Source of the DNA: JAJRXR01 sp044439985
GTDB taxonomy: Bacteria > Planctomycetota > Phycisphaerae > Phycisphaerales > UBA1924
Assembly (NCBI GenBank): GCA_044439985.1
Contig: JBITAG010000304.1
Coordinates: 1 to 18,248, forward strand
Length of the DNA stretch: 18,248 nt
Reading direction: 5' to 3'
The notes under the pieces were generated by a model. The model was not told where the DNA came from, did not search any database, and saw only the letters and a list, made by a program, of their open reading frames with translations. Each line of letters starts with the position of its first letter. The first letter of the stretch is position 1. The position numbers and the translations under genes were made by a program. Below, in pieces: positions 1 to 6,817 of this stretch.

Positions 1-539
1 ACATGATCCTCCTCGACCGCTGGAAGATCCGTGTCCACCTCCGGGCGGACGAGGGAACACCCGCGCCCGAAGAGGACGACGGGGCGTTGGAGATCACCGC
101 GTTGAGCTGGCGACAGGCGCTCATCATCGGGTTCATGCAGACGATCGCGATGATCCCGGGGACGAGCCGGAGCATGATGACCATCACCGCGGGCGTGCTC
201 GTGGGGCTCAAGCCGAAGCAGGCCGCCGAGTTCAGCTTCCTGCTCGGCCTGCCCACGCTCGGGGGGGCGTGCGTCTACAGCCTGCTCAAGAACCTGAAGG
301 AATCGAGCGAGGCGGGCGTGCCCAACATGTTTGAGGTCATCGGGTGGGGGCCGATCCTCGCGGGGTTCGCGGTGGCGACGGTGAGCGCCGCCTTCGCGGT
401 CAGATGGCTCGTGGGCTTTCTGAACAGACACGGGCTCGAGGCGTTCGGGTGGTACCGCATCGCCCTGAGCCTCGTGCTCGGCGGGCTGATGCTGCTCGGA
501 TTCGTGAGCATCGGCACGGAGGGTGTGATCGATGGGTGA
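1..539 (+). CDS. uppP: Undecaprenyl-diphosphatase (BacA/UppP), 3' part only
   Basis: This integral membrane enzyme removes a phosphate from undecaprenyl diphosphate, regenerating the lipid carrier used for peptidoglycan and other envelope polymers. The frame is open from the left edge, so the true start lies upstream; the ATG at 3 is internal. About 178 C-terminal residues are visible, against roughly 270 for the E. coli protein. The family signature PGTSRS lies about 52 residues in, followed by TITAGVLVGL, AAEFSFLLGLP and three further hydrophobic segments typical of the C-terminal half. The residue after PGTSRS is Met, where many homologues have Gly. An acidic stretch (PEEDDG) just before the catalytic half sits in a probable loop. 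The stop codon overlaps the start of serA, so the two genes are probably co-transcribed. Confidence 0.93.
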   Translation, partial: MILLDRWKIRVHLRADEGTPAPEEDDGALEITALSWRQALIIGFMQTIAMIPGTSRSMMTITAGVLVGLKPKQAAEFSFLLGLPTLGGACVYSLLKNLKESSEAGVPNMFEVIGWGPILAGFAVATVSAAFAVRWLVGFLNRHGLEAFGWYRIALSLVLGGLMLLGFVSIGTEGVIDG

Positions 540-1791
540 GACGCGGACAAGCTTCCCGAAGCACAAGATCCGGCTGCTGCTGCTCGAGGGCGTGCACGAG
601 GACGGGCGCGCCATGCTCCAGGGCGAGGGCTTCGACGTGGACGCCCGCTCGGGCGCGCTCGAGGGCGACGAGCTGCACGCCGCCGCGGCGGACGCCCACG
701 TCATCGGCGTGCGGTCCAAGACGCAGCTCACGCGTGAGGTGATCGAGAACGCCCCCCGTCTGCTCGCGATCGGGTGCTTCTGCGCCGGGACGAATCAGGT
801 GGACCTCGGCGTCGCGTCGGGGCTGGGCATCCCCGTCTTCAACGCGCCCTTCAGCAACACGCGATCGGTCGCGGAGATGACCATCGCCGAGGTGATCGCG
901 CTGCACCGACGGATGTTCGACCGCTCGGCGCAGATGCACGCGGGCGAATGGAACAAGTCCGCCTCGGGCTCGCACGAGGTTCGGGGGCGGACCCTGGGCA
1001 TCGTCGGGTACGGGCACATCGGTTCGCAGGTCTCGGTCCTCGCCGAGGCGATGGGCATGCGGGTGCTCTTCTACGACATCGAAACCAAGCTCCCGCTGGG
1101 CAACGCCAAGCCCGCCACCTCGCTCGAACAGGTCCTGCGCGAGTCGGACGTCGTCACGCTGCACGTCCCGGCGACGGGAACGACCAGCGGGATGGTCGAC
1201 GCGTCCCGCCTGGCGATGATGAAGCCCGGGGCCATGCTGATCAATAACGCCCGGGGGAGCGTGGTGGACAACGACGCCCTCGCCGCCGCACTCCGCGACG
1301 GGCGCCTCGGCGGCGCCGCCCTCGACGTCTTCCCCGTCGAGCCCGCCTCCAAAACCGAGCGCTTCGAGAGCGTGCTGCGCGGCGCCCCCAACGTCATCCT
1401 CACCCCCCATGTCGGGGGAAGCACGATCGAGGCGCAGAGCGCCATCTCGCAGGAGGTCGCCGGCAAGCTCACCCGGTTCATCAACGACGGGTCCACCATC
1501 GGCGCCGTGAACGTCCCGCAGGTGGACCTGCCCAGCCAGGCGGAGCGTGGCGTCGAGGTCGAGGGGCAACGCCCGCACCGGATCCTCCACTTCCACAAGA
1601 ACGTCCCGGGCGTCCTCAGCCGCATGCACGAGGTGATCTCCTCCTGCGGGGCGAACGTCTCGGGAGAGTACCTGCGAACGGACGCGAACCTGGGCTACGT
1701 CGTCCTCGACGTGGACCCGACGGACGGCGAGGCGCTGACCCGGGGGCTTCGCGCGGTCCCCGAGACGATCCGCACGCGGGTGCTCTGGTAG
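532..1791 (+). CDS. serA: D-3-phosphoglycerate dehydrogenase with C-terminal ACT domain
   Basis: Oxidises 3-phosphoglycerate to 3-phosphohydroxypyruvate with NAD, the first step of serine biosynthesis in the cytoplasm. The 419-residue protein has the E. coli SerA layout (about 410 residues): substrate domain, inserted Rossmann domain with GYGHIG at 159-164, substrate domain again, and an ACT domain from about 349. The catalytic set is visible: Arg241 (NNARGSVVDN), Glu270 (DVFPVEP) and His293 (TPHVGGST). The stretch YDIETKLPLGNA closely matches the E. coli type, which lacks the extra ASB domain of the long form. In the family the ACT domain binds serine for feedback inhibition, so this is expected here. 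The start ATG lies inside the end of uppP (8-base overlap) and has GGAGGG at 518-523, 8 bases upstream, which supports this start and translational coupling. It converges with the next gene across 3 bases. Confidence 0.95.
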   Translation: MGETRTSFPKHKIRLLLLEGVHEDGRAMLQGEGFDVDARSGALEGDELHAAAADAHVIGVRSKTQLTREVIENAPRLLAIGCFCAGTNQVDLGVASGLGIPVFNAPFSNTRSVAEMTIAEVIALHRRMFDRSAQMHAGEWNKSASGSHEVRGRTLGIVGYGHIGSQVSVLAEAMGMRVLFYDIETKLPLGNAKPATSLEQVLRESDVVTLHVPATGTTSGMVDASRLAMMKPGAMLINNARGSVVDNDALAAALRDGRLGGAALDVFPVEPASKTERFESVLRGAPNVILTPHVGGSTIEAQSAISQEVAGKLTRFINDGSTIGAVNVPQVDLPSQAERGVEVEGQRPHRILHFHKNVPGVLSRMHEVISSCGANVSGEYLRTDANLGYVVLDVDPTDGEALTRGLRAVPETIRTRVLW

Positions 1792-1794
1792 GGC

Positions 1795-2313
1795 TCAGGG
1801 CGCCGAGGCGTCGTTGTCGAACGTGAAGTCGTCGTCCGTGTCCCAGACGCCGTCCGGCCCGGCGGTGGCGATGGCGTATCGCTTCCCGTCCGGCTCGATC
1901 GTGTACCGGTACGGGCGCCCCCACGGGTCGGTCAGGGTCTCCTCGTCGAGGCTCAGCAGGGCGAGGGTGGAGGGGATCTGGCCGTTGGCGGCGTAGTGCG
2001 TCCGCATGGCGCGGTGGATCTTGGTCGCGTCGATCCCCGCCTCAATCCCGCCGGCGCCCATCGCCGCGACCCCCGCGAGCCCAACGCCCATCACGAGGAA
2101 GAAGAGCAGGACGAGGATGATCCAGGAAGAGCCGATGAGCCCGATGATGAAGCCGGCGATCGCCAGACCGCGCGGGCGTCTGAACATGGCGATCGTCGAG
2201 AGCACCAGCCCGATGGGGCAGATGATCCCGGCGCACATGACGAGGCCGACGAGCGAGGTCACGAACCCGGCAACGCCGAGGCCGTTGGAAGGAGCGGGCG
2301 GGGGCTGGTTCAT
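1795..2313 (-). CDS. Membrane protein: DUF4190-like segment fused to a GspG-like C-terminal domain
   Basis: 172 residues. A short Pro-rich N-terminus is followed by hydrophobic stretches at about 12-43 and 48-88, in the style of the DUF4190 membrane domain (GLGVAGFVTSLVGL, then GLAIAGFIIGLIG). The C-terminal part, about 92-172, resembles the periplasmic domain of major pseudopilins (T2SSG): an IPSTLALL segment, DPWGRPYRY at 129-137, and GPDGVWDTDDD at 152-162, matching the GspG calcium-loop region. There is no class III prepilin leader (no G-F-T-L-x-E at the head of the hydrophobic helix), so it is unlikely to be processed as a pseudopilin. Function is unknown; a membrane-tethered accessory to the secretion machine is only a guess. 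There is no Shine-Dalgarno sequence; a -10-like TATGCT ends 6 bases before the ATG. It lies 20 bases downstream of the dehydrogenase-like gene on the same strand. Confidence 0.82.
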   Translation of the reverse strand: MNQPPPAPSNGLGVAGFVTSLVGLVMCAGIICPIGLVLSTIAMFRRPRGLAIAGFIIGLIGSSWIILVLLFFLVMGVGLAGVAAMGAGGIEAGIDATKIHRAMRTHYAANGQIPSTLALLSLDEETLTDPWGRPYRYTIEPDGKRYAIATAGPDGVWDTDDDFTFDNDASAP

Positions 2314-2319
2314 GCGCCC

Positions 2320-2325
2320 AGCATA
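2320..2325 (-). promoter_or_regulatory. -10-like TATGCT, leaderless start of the GspG-like gene
   Basis: On the minus strand TATGCT is followed by GGGCGC and then the ATG at 2313, a 6-base spacer. Transcription would begin at or next to the start codon. No clear -35 hexamer is visible 16-18 bases upstream. Confidence 0.5.
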
Positions 2326-2333
2326 CCCGACGC

Positions 2334-3323
2334 TCAGACCTCGACGAGCACACGCAGCGCGTCCGGCTCGCCCGCGGCCCGGAGGGCGCTCACGCCGTCA
2401 TCCAGCTTCGCCCGGCGTGTGATCAGACTCGCCAGGTCGAACGGACGCGGGGCGCTGGTCATGGCGCGCAGCGCGTCCGCCGGTCGCCCGCCTCGTGCGC
2501 CCATGACGCGGATCTCCTGCTCCACCAGACGCGTCGCGTCGAGCCCGAGGTCCTCCGCGGCGCCGGGCGCCGGCTCCGGGTCCCCGCTGAGCACGACGCG
2601 CCCTCTCGGGCGGATCATGCCCATCGCCGCGTCGAGCATCGCGGGGGTCCGCTCGCAGACCAGCACCACGTCCTGATCGAAGCGTCGGCCCGCGTCGTCG
2701 AGGTGGCGGTGCTTGATCCCCCACTTCTCGCAGAGCATGAACCGCGCCTCGCGCGTGCCGAGCACACGCACCGAGGCGTTGATCGCGTGGAGCGACTGGG
2801 CCGCGAGCAGGGCGATCGCGTTGTCCCCCAGAATCGTGATGTACGGCTTGGTCTCGGTGGCGACCATCCGGGCCAGGTGCAGGGCGCGCGACAGAACCAC
2901 GCTCATCGCGGCGCTCTCTTCATCGATCGCGGGAGGGACCGGCGCGAGGTTGATGGCGGGGACACAGACGCGATCGCAGAGCGCGCCGTCACGCCCGCGG
3001 ACGCCCATCACGGTGCGCTCGGGGGAGTGCTCGGGCAGGCCGCGCTTGGCGAGTTCGCAGGTGGGCGGGACGATCGTGGGCGAGCAGACGCCGCGGGCGC
3101 CCGCGAGGGCGGATTGCTCCTCCCCCTCGACGTGTTCCACGACCCCGACGAACTCAGAGCCGAGGACGCCGGTGAAGGGAATCTCCCCGCGGCAGATGGC
3201 GACCTCGGCCGGCCCGATCGCCACGCGGGTCGGACGCACGAGCGCCTCGCCCGGTTCGGGGGTCGGCGCCGGGGCCCGGGGGTCGAGCAGGACGTGCTGT
3301 CCGTCATAGCGAAGCGCGCGCAC
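2334..3323 (-). CDS. MDR-family alcohol dehydrogenase-like protein with missing zinc ligands
   Basis: 329 residues from the GTG at 3323, chosen because GGAGGA lies 9 bases upstream and the family N-terminus (MRALRYDG) begins there; an in-frame ATG at 3401 would add 26 low-complexity, Arg/Pro-rich residues. The fold order fits medium-chain dehydrogenases: GroES-like domain (about 1-130, with VLGSEFVGVVE and VRGRDGALCDRV) and a Rossmann-like domain (about 160-290, YITILGDNAIALLAAQ). The key residues are altered. The usual catalytic Cys of C-G-x-D is replaced (IGPAEV, 37-41), the His of G-H-E is Ser (GSE, 55-57), and the structural four-Cys lobe keeps only isolated cysteines. The glycine-rich NAD(P) loop is also degenerate (GDNAIA). 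It may act as a zinc-independent reductase or a non-catalytic protein; the substrate cannot be told from sequence. Confidence 0.8.
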   Translation of the reverse strand: MRALRYDGQHVLLDPRAPAPTPEPGEALVRPTRVAIGPAEVAICRGEIPFTGVLGSEFVGVVEHVEGEEQSALAGARGVCSPTIVPPTCELAKRGLPEHSPERTVMGVRGRDGALCDRVCVPAINLAPVPPAIDEESAAMSVVLSRALHLARMVATETKPYITILGDNAIALLAAQSLHAINASVRVLGTREARFMLCEKWGIKHRHLDDAGRRFDQDVVLVCERTPAMLDAAMGMIRPRGRVVLSGDPEPAPGAAEDLGLDATRLVEQEIRVMGARGGRPADALRAMTSAPRPFDLASLITRRAKLDDGVSALRAAGEPDALRVLVEV

Positions 3324-3451
3324 AGAAGCGTTCCTCCGGCGGGATGGTCCGCCGCGGCTTGTTTCGGTCCGTTCGGGGGGTGGCTCCCGCGCGAGCCGCA
3401 CGGAAGCGATTCTCGGACGCGCCCGCGAGGGGCTGGCGCGGGGTGGTCGAG

Positions 3452-4264
3452 TTAGCCGCCCATGTCCGGGGGCATGCCGATGGGCGTGGAAGCCGTCTCG
3501 TTCGGCGGGGGAGGCATGAAGGGGAGGTACTCGAGCAGTCGCTTGTCGCGCTCGAAGGCGGGGTAGGTGTAGGTGGAGCGGGCGGCGAACAGGTCGTCGG
3601 TGGCGTCGTACCAGTCGAGCCAGGCCCGCGTCTCGATCCCGAAGTCCTGCCCCGTGAGCGTGCGCAGCGCCTGGATCGTCGAGTAGTTCACCGCCAGCGC
3701 CGGATCGTTGAGCGAGGAGATGAGCGCCTGCACCACGCGCGGCTCGGCGTACTGACCCAACGCGTGCGCCGCCGCCGCTCGAACGTCCGGCTCCGGCTCC
3801 AGCTCCTCGTCCATCGCCCGGACCAGCGGGTCGATCGCGATCGGGTTGTGGATGCGCTGCAGCGCCCGGGCGGCCTCGGCCCGAACGAGCCGGTCCGGCT
3901 CATCCACAAGCCGTTCGATGATGAGGGGAACGTGGTCCGGGGAGCCGTGCAGGCCCAACGCCCGGACGCCCGCCCAACGCACGCCCGAGTCCTCGTCCCG
4001 CGCCGCATCCTCGTACAACTCGATGTAGACCTCTTCGCCCCCGAAGTAGGCGTTGGCGAGCAGGCGGGTGCCCCGGAACCGGCTGTCCGGGTCGTACTCG
4101 TCCAGGGCCATCTCCGCGGCCTGCCCCGGGGACTGCTGGGGCACGAAGACCTGCATCAGCGAGGTCGCCCCCGGCTGCACGTTGTCGAACATGTTGCACC
4201 CCGCGAGCGCGAGGGCCATCGCGGAGAGAGCAAGGATCTGCACGCGTTGGGTTCGCGGGGTCAT
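3452..4264 (-). CDS. HEAT-repeat lipoprotein of unknown function
   Basis: 270 residues from the ATG at 4264; an in-frame ATG at 4342 would add 26 residues ahead of an otherwise perfect lipoprotein signal. The signal peptide has a basic N-terminus, a hydrophobic core and lipobox LAGC with Cys23, so the protein should be lipid-anchored. Residues about 55-210 are HEAT/PBS-lyase-type helical repeats (VRWAGVRALGLHGSPDHVPLIIERL, read as separate helices; VRAEAARALQRIHNPIAIDPL; VRAAAAHALGQYAEPRVVQAL), which form protein-binding solenoids. A terminal LTGQDFG...WLDWYD segment and a Pro-rich tail follow. No catalytic motif is seen, so an envelope scaffold or adaptor role is likely. The stop is TAA at 3452. 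No Shine-Dalgarno is visible; TATACT lies 8 bases before the ATG. It is divergent from the lipoprotein gene at 4294. Confidence 0.85.
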   Translation of the reverse strand: MTPRTQRVQILALSAMALALAGCNMFDNVQPGATSLMQVFVPQQSPGQAAEMALDEYDPDSRFRGTRLLANAYFGGEEVYIELYEDAARDEDSGVRWAGVRALGLHGSPDHVPLIIERLVDEPDRLVRAEAARALQRIHNPIAIDPLVRAMDEELEPEPDVRAAAAHALGQYAEPRVVQALISSLNDPALAVNYSTIQALRTLTGQDFGIETRAWLDWYDATDDLFAARSTYTYPAFERDKRLLEYLPFMPPPPNETASTPIGMPPDMGG

Positions 4265-4272
4265 GGGCGGGA

Positions 4273-4278
4273 AGTATA
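4273..4278 (-). promoter_or_regulatory. -10-like TATACT for the HEAT lipoprotein gene
   Basis: Minus-strand TATACT is separated from the ATG at 4264 by 8 bases (TTCCCGCCC region), so transcription would start at or very near the start codon. It lies two bases from the plus-strand -10-like box at 4281-4286. No convincing -35 is visible. Confidence 0.5.
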
Positions 4279-4280
4279 TG

Positions 4281-4286
4281 TATGCT
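4281..4286 (+). promoter_or_regulatory. -10-like TATGCT for the lipoprotein gene at 4294
   Basis: Plus-strand TATGCT is followed by CGGGGAG and the ATG at 4294, a 7-base spacer, suggesting a leaderless transcript. The ATG at 4282 lies inside this box, which argues against that codon as the start. Confidence 0.45.
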
Positions 4287-4293
4287 CGGGGAG

Positions 4294-5082
4294 ATGCGAA
4301 CAGGAACCGCTTTGGTCGGCCTGATGGGCCTCTGGGCATCAATCTGGGGGCTTCCCGGGTGCGGCGCGTCCCCCCGCCCCGCTCAACCGGCCCTCACCCC
4401 CGCCCCCCCCACACCCGACGCCACCCTCCAGGCCCGGGACCTCTATCCCCCCGGCGAGCGCCGCTTCGTCCTCCTGGACCCCGAGTCGCGCGAGGCCCGG
4501 GGGGTCGAGATCATCACGAATCAGGCGCCCGCGGATGAGGGGGCCTGGACCCAGAGCGTGCGCACCGAGGGGGGCGCGGGCGAGGGAGAGCGGGCGGGCG
4601 CGAGCGTCTTCGAACGCCACCCCCACGGGGGCGTGGCCCTGCGCCAACTGGTGGCGCGCGCGCCCAAAGCCGCTCGCGATGACGACGCGCTCTATCTCTT
4701 CGAGCCGGCTCTGGTCATGACGCCGGGCGCCCTCGCGATCGGCACGACCCACACCGACGCCTGCACGCTGCGGATCGTGGAGCTGGACGACCACTCGAGG
4801 GTCATCCAGACCGGGCGGGCGGAGCGGACGCTGGAGGTCCTCGCCGGGGCGACGCTCCGGACAAGCGGGGGCGAGGTCGAGACGCTCACGGCGCGCGCGC
4901 AGATGACGATGGAGATGGGGGCGATCCGGTCGGTGACGACGACGCGTCTCTGGGTCGAGCCCGGCGAAGGCATCCTGATCGAATCGTTCGACCGGGTCTC
5001 CCGCCTGATGGGCGTGCCGGTCCGGCGCTCGCGCGGGCTCAAGCACGCCGAGGGGATCGAGCCGGTCTGGGGAGCGGACTAG
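4294..5082 (+). CDS. Probable lipoprotein, function unknown
   Basis: 262 residues from the ATG at 4294; an alternative ATG at 4282 would add four residues but sits within the likely -10 box. The N-terminus has an Arg, a hydrophobic core (TALVGLMGLWASIW) and LPGC, with Cys at residue 23. Pro at the second position before Cys is unusual for a lipobox, so lipidation is probable rather than certain. After a Pro/Ala-rich linker, the mature part (about 50-262) has mixed polar composition with likely beta-strands (ALYLFEPALVMTPGALAIG, TLRIVELDDHSRVIQTG, TLEVLAGATLR), and ends with TTRLWVEPGEGILIESFDR. I recognise no family or catalytic motif. It is divergent from the HEAT lipoprotein and convergent with the next gene, whose stop codon it shares. 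Confidence 0.75.
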   Translation: MRTGTALVGLMGLWASIWGLPGCGASPRPAQPALTPAPPTPDATLQARDLYPPGERRFVLLDPESREARGVEIITNQAPADEGAWTQSVRTEGGAGEGERAGASVFERHPHGGVALRQLVARAPKAARDDDALYLFEPALVMTPGALAIGTTHTDACTLRIVELDDHSRVIQTGRAERTLEVLAGATLRTSGGEVETLTARAQMTMEMGAIRSVTTTRLWVEPGEGILIESFDRVSRLMGVPVRRSRGLKHAEGIEPVWGAD

Positions 5083-5888
5083 CCCGCGTCGAGGTGGTTC
5101 TCGCGCAGCGAGACGGGGGGGGCGAGCAGTTCGGTGAGGACGATGGCCTCGCGCAGCCGTGGCCCGGAGAGCGCGGCGCGGAGGCCCCCGGAGCGCCGGG
5201 CGTGTCGCCCCTCGGGGTTGGCGTCGCCGATCCCCGGCGAGAGGTGTCGCCCCTCGAGCGCCACGTTGAGGTGGTGCTGCTCGACCGGCTCATGCTCGGG
5301 GAACGCGCCGAGCGGGTTCGGGCTCCGTCCCTGGGGGGCGGGCGCCGTCTGGACGGCGGGGCGCCGGGGCGTGGACCGCGCCGGGGCGGTGGCGTTCGGG
5401 CGGGCCGGGGGGCGGGGCGCGCTCTGGGGCGGGGCGGCGGGCGCGTTGGCGGGCGTGCTGGCGCCCTGGCCCTGCTTGGCCCGGGCCAGCTGCTCGGCAC
5501 GCCGACGACGCAGCTCGGCGAGCTGCGCCTGGCGACGGGCGGCGATCTCCTCCAGCCTCGTCCGCCCGGCGCCGGAAGGGGAGGCGGCGGTGGGCGTGGG
5601 CGATGCGGAGGGCTGATTTTGAGTCTGGGCTTTGGCCTGCGCCTGGGCCCGGACCTGGGCCCGGGCTTGGGCACGGGCCTGAGCCTGGGCGACCGCCTGA
5701 CGCCGAGCCTCCTCCTCCGGATCACGCCCGGTCCGCAGGGCCTCGAGCTGACGCCGACGCTGCTCGTTCTCGTATTTCTTGCGCTCGGCCTGCTCCTTGA
5801 GCTTCTTGCCGGCCCAGCTGAAGACGCTGAGGCCGATGGAGCCGAGCACGAACACGAGCGGGAAGTTGTTGAGAATCCACTGACCCAC
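5079..5888 (-). CDS. Single-pass membrane protein with coiled coil and Gln-Ala repeats
   Basis: 269 residues from a GTG at 5888, supported by AAAGGA 6 bases upstream. Residues 4-25 form one hydrophobic segment (WILNNFPLVFVLGSIGLSVF) followed by a basic, charged helix (KKLKEQAERKK to about 66). Residues 66-90 are nearly pure (Q/R)-A repeats, encoded by a degenerate 6-base repeat. A second charged helix (about 108-138, RRQAQLAELRRRR) and a long Pro/Ala-rich disordered linker (143-192) follow. The C-terminus is distinct and probably ordered: LREAIVLTELLAPPVSLRE at about 245-263, which could be a docking peptide. No enzyme motif is seen. The gene begins 14 bases after the stop of the ABC ATPase and is probably in its operon. 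Its TAG stop overlaps the TAG of the convergent gene in one CTAG. Confidence 0.75.
   Translation of the reverse strand: MGQWILNNFPLVFVLGSIGLSVFSWAGKKLKEQAERKKYENEQRRRQLEALRTGRDPEEEARRQAVAQAQARAQARAQVRAQAQAKAQTQNQPSASPTPTAASPSGAGRTRLEEIAARRQAQLAELRRRRAEQLARAKQGQGASTPANAPAAPPQSAPRPPARPNATAPARSTPRRPAVQTAPAPQGRSPNPLGAFPEHEPVEQHHLNVALEGRHLSPGIGDANPEGRHARRSGGLRAALSGPRLREAIVLTELLAPPVSLRENHLDAG
5629..5697 (-). repeat. Degenerate 6-base coding repeat (CAG/CGG-GCC)n
   Basis: On the minus strand, codons alternate Gln or Arg with Ala about a dozen times, giving a (Q/R)A helix. Copies differ mainly in CAG/CAA/CGG and GCC/GCT/GTC. The repeat is in-frame, so copy number changes would alter helix length without a frameshift. 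Confidence 0.7.
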
Positions 5889-5902
5889 GCGGGTCCTTTC
5901 GG

Positions 5903-6736
5903 CTACGGGCGTTCGTCCGGGGCGTGTGTCATGGTAGTGATCGGGAGAAGGGCGGGCGGAAGGTCAGCATCCGGGGCCTGTTCGTCGGCCCCGCGTGGGT
6001 GGACGCGGGCGAAGCGGACGCCGAAGACTGGGCGGAGGACTGCGGGCGTGAGGACCTCCGAGGCGGGGCCGGCGGCGGCGGGGCGTCCCGAGGCGTCGAG
6101 CAGGAGGACCCGATCGGAGATGCGGAGGGCGAGGGAGAGGTCGTGGATGACCAGGACGACGCCCACGCCGTCGGCCGCGAGATCGCGGAGCAGTTCCATG
6201 CAGGTGAGGGCGTGGCGGGGGTCCATGGAGGCGGTGGGCTCGTCGGCGATGAGGGCGCGTTCCCCGGCGGGGGCGTTCCCGGAGAGCTGGGCCATGGCCC
6301 GGGCGAGGGTGACGCGCTGCTGCTGGCCGGCGCTGAGCTGGGCGAAGGGCTCGCGGGCGCGGTGGGCGATGTCGGCGCGTTCCATGGCCCGGCGGACGAG
6401 GGCGTCGCGGGGCGGGCGCCCCTGGGCGATGAGGCCGAAACGGACGACCTGTTCGACCGAGTAGGCGAAGGCGAGGGCGGCGCGCTGGGGGACGAACGCG
6501 ATCCGACGGGCGCGGGCCCGGCTGGGGACGCGGTGGACGGGGCGCCCGTCGAGCAGGACCCGCCCGGCATTGGGGCTCAGGCGTCCGATGAGGAGGCGGG
6601 CGAGTGTGGACTTGCCCGACCCGTTGGGGCCCACCACCGAGGTCACCTGTCCGGGGAGGACCTCGAGGCTCACCCCCCGGAGGACGGAGCGTGGGCGTCG
6701 GTAGGCAAAGGTGAGATCCTGCGCGATGAGGGGCAC
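5903..6736 (-). CDS. ABC transporter ATP-binding protein, FecE/HmuV/BtuD type
   Basis: 277 residues. It is the cytoplasmic ATPase of an importer of the iron-siderophore, heme or cobalamin class. All ABC motifs are present: Walker A GPNGSGKST (36-44), Q-loop Gln84 (FVPQ), signature LSAGQQQR (134-141), Walker B ALIADEP (161-167), D-loop and H-loop His198 (VIHD). The longer spacer between the signature and Walker B (AQLSGNAPAGER) resembles HmuV heme-importer ATPases. No permease or binding protein is adjacent, so the substrate is open. The nearest binding-protein relative, at 12015-12992, lacks a signal peptide. The GTG start has no Shine-Dalgarno but has TACGAT 5 bases upstream. The C-terminal ~40 residues are Pro/Asp-rich and not part of the family core. 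The coiled-coil membrane protein follows 14 bases downstream. Confidence 0.9.
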   Translation of the reverse strand: MPLIAQDLTFAYRRPRSVLRGVSLEVLPGQVTSVVGPNGSGKSTLARLLIGRLSPNAGRVLLDGRPVHRVPSRARARRIAFVPQRAALAFAYSVEQVVRFGLIAQGRPPRDALVRRAMERADIAHRAREPFAQLSAGQQQRVTLARAMAQLSGNAPAGERALIADEPTASMDPRHALTCMELLRDLAADGVGVVLVIHDLSLALRISDRVLLLDASGRPAAAGPASEVLTPAVLRPVFGVRFARVHPRGADEQAPDADLPPALLPITTMTHAPDERP

Positions 6737-6741
6737 GCCGG

Positions 6742-6747
6742 ATCGTA
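6742..6747 (-). promoter_or_regulatory. -10-like TACGAT, leaderless start of the ABC ATPase gene
   Basis: Minus-strand TACGAT is followed by CCGGC and the GTG at 6736. A spacer of 5 bases leaves no room for a leader or Shine-Dalgarno sequence. No clear -35 is visible. Confidence 0.42.
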
Positions 6748-6788
6748 CGGGGAACCGGGAGGTTCTGGCGGGGCGGGCGCCCTCCCCC

Positions 6789-6794
6789 TACGCT
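6789..6794 (+). promoter_or_regulatory. -10-like TACGCT upstream of the SDR gene
   Basis: TACGCT lies 23 bases before the ATG at 6818, leaving a leader of roughly 17 bases that contains GGAG. This is the leadered arrangement, in contrast to the divergent ABC gene. Confidence 0.35.
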
Positions 6795-6817
6795 TTGCGC
6801 TCTTGGAGCCTTACCGC

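Noticed and set aside
3382..3397. Inverted repeat GGCTC-6-GAGCC as a terminator for the HEAT lipoprotein gene
   Set aside because: Only 5 bp of stem and no T-run on either strand; such short GC repeats are expected by chance here.
3324..3401. 26-residue N-terminal extension of the dehydrogenase-like protein from ATG 3401
   Set aside because: The GTG at 3323 has GGAGGA at a good distance and matches the family N-terminus; the extension is Arg/Pro-rich and overlaps the ribosome binding site.
5924..6817. Upstream extension of the SDR gene's open frame by about 298 codons
   Set aside because: It runs antisense to the well-supported ABC ATPase, is Gly/Asp/Glu-rich, and the SDR fold begins right after the ATG at 6818 that has a GGAG site.
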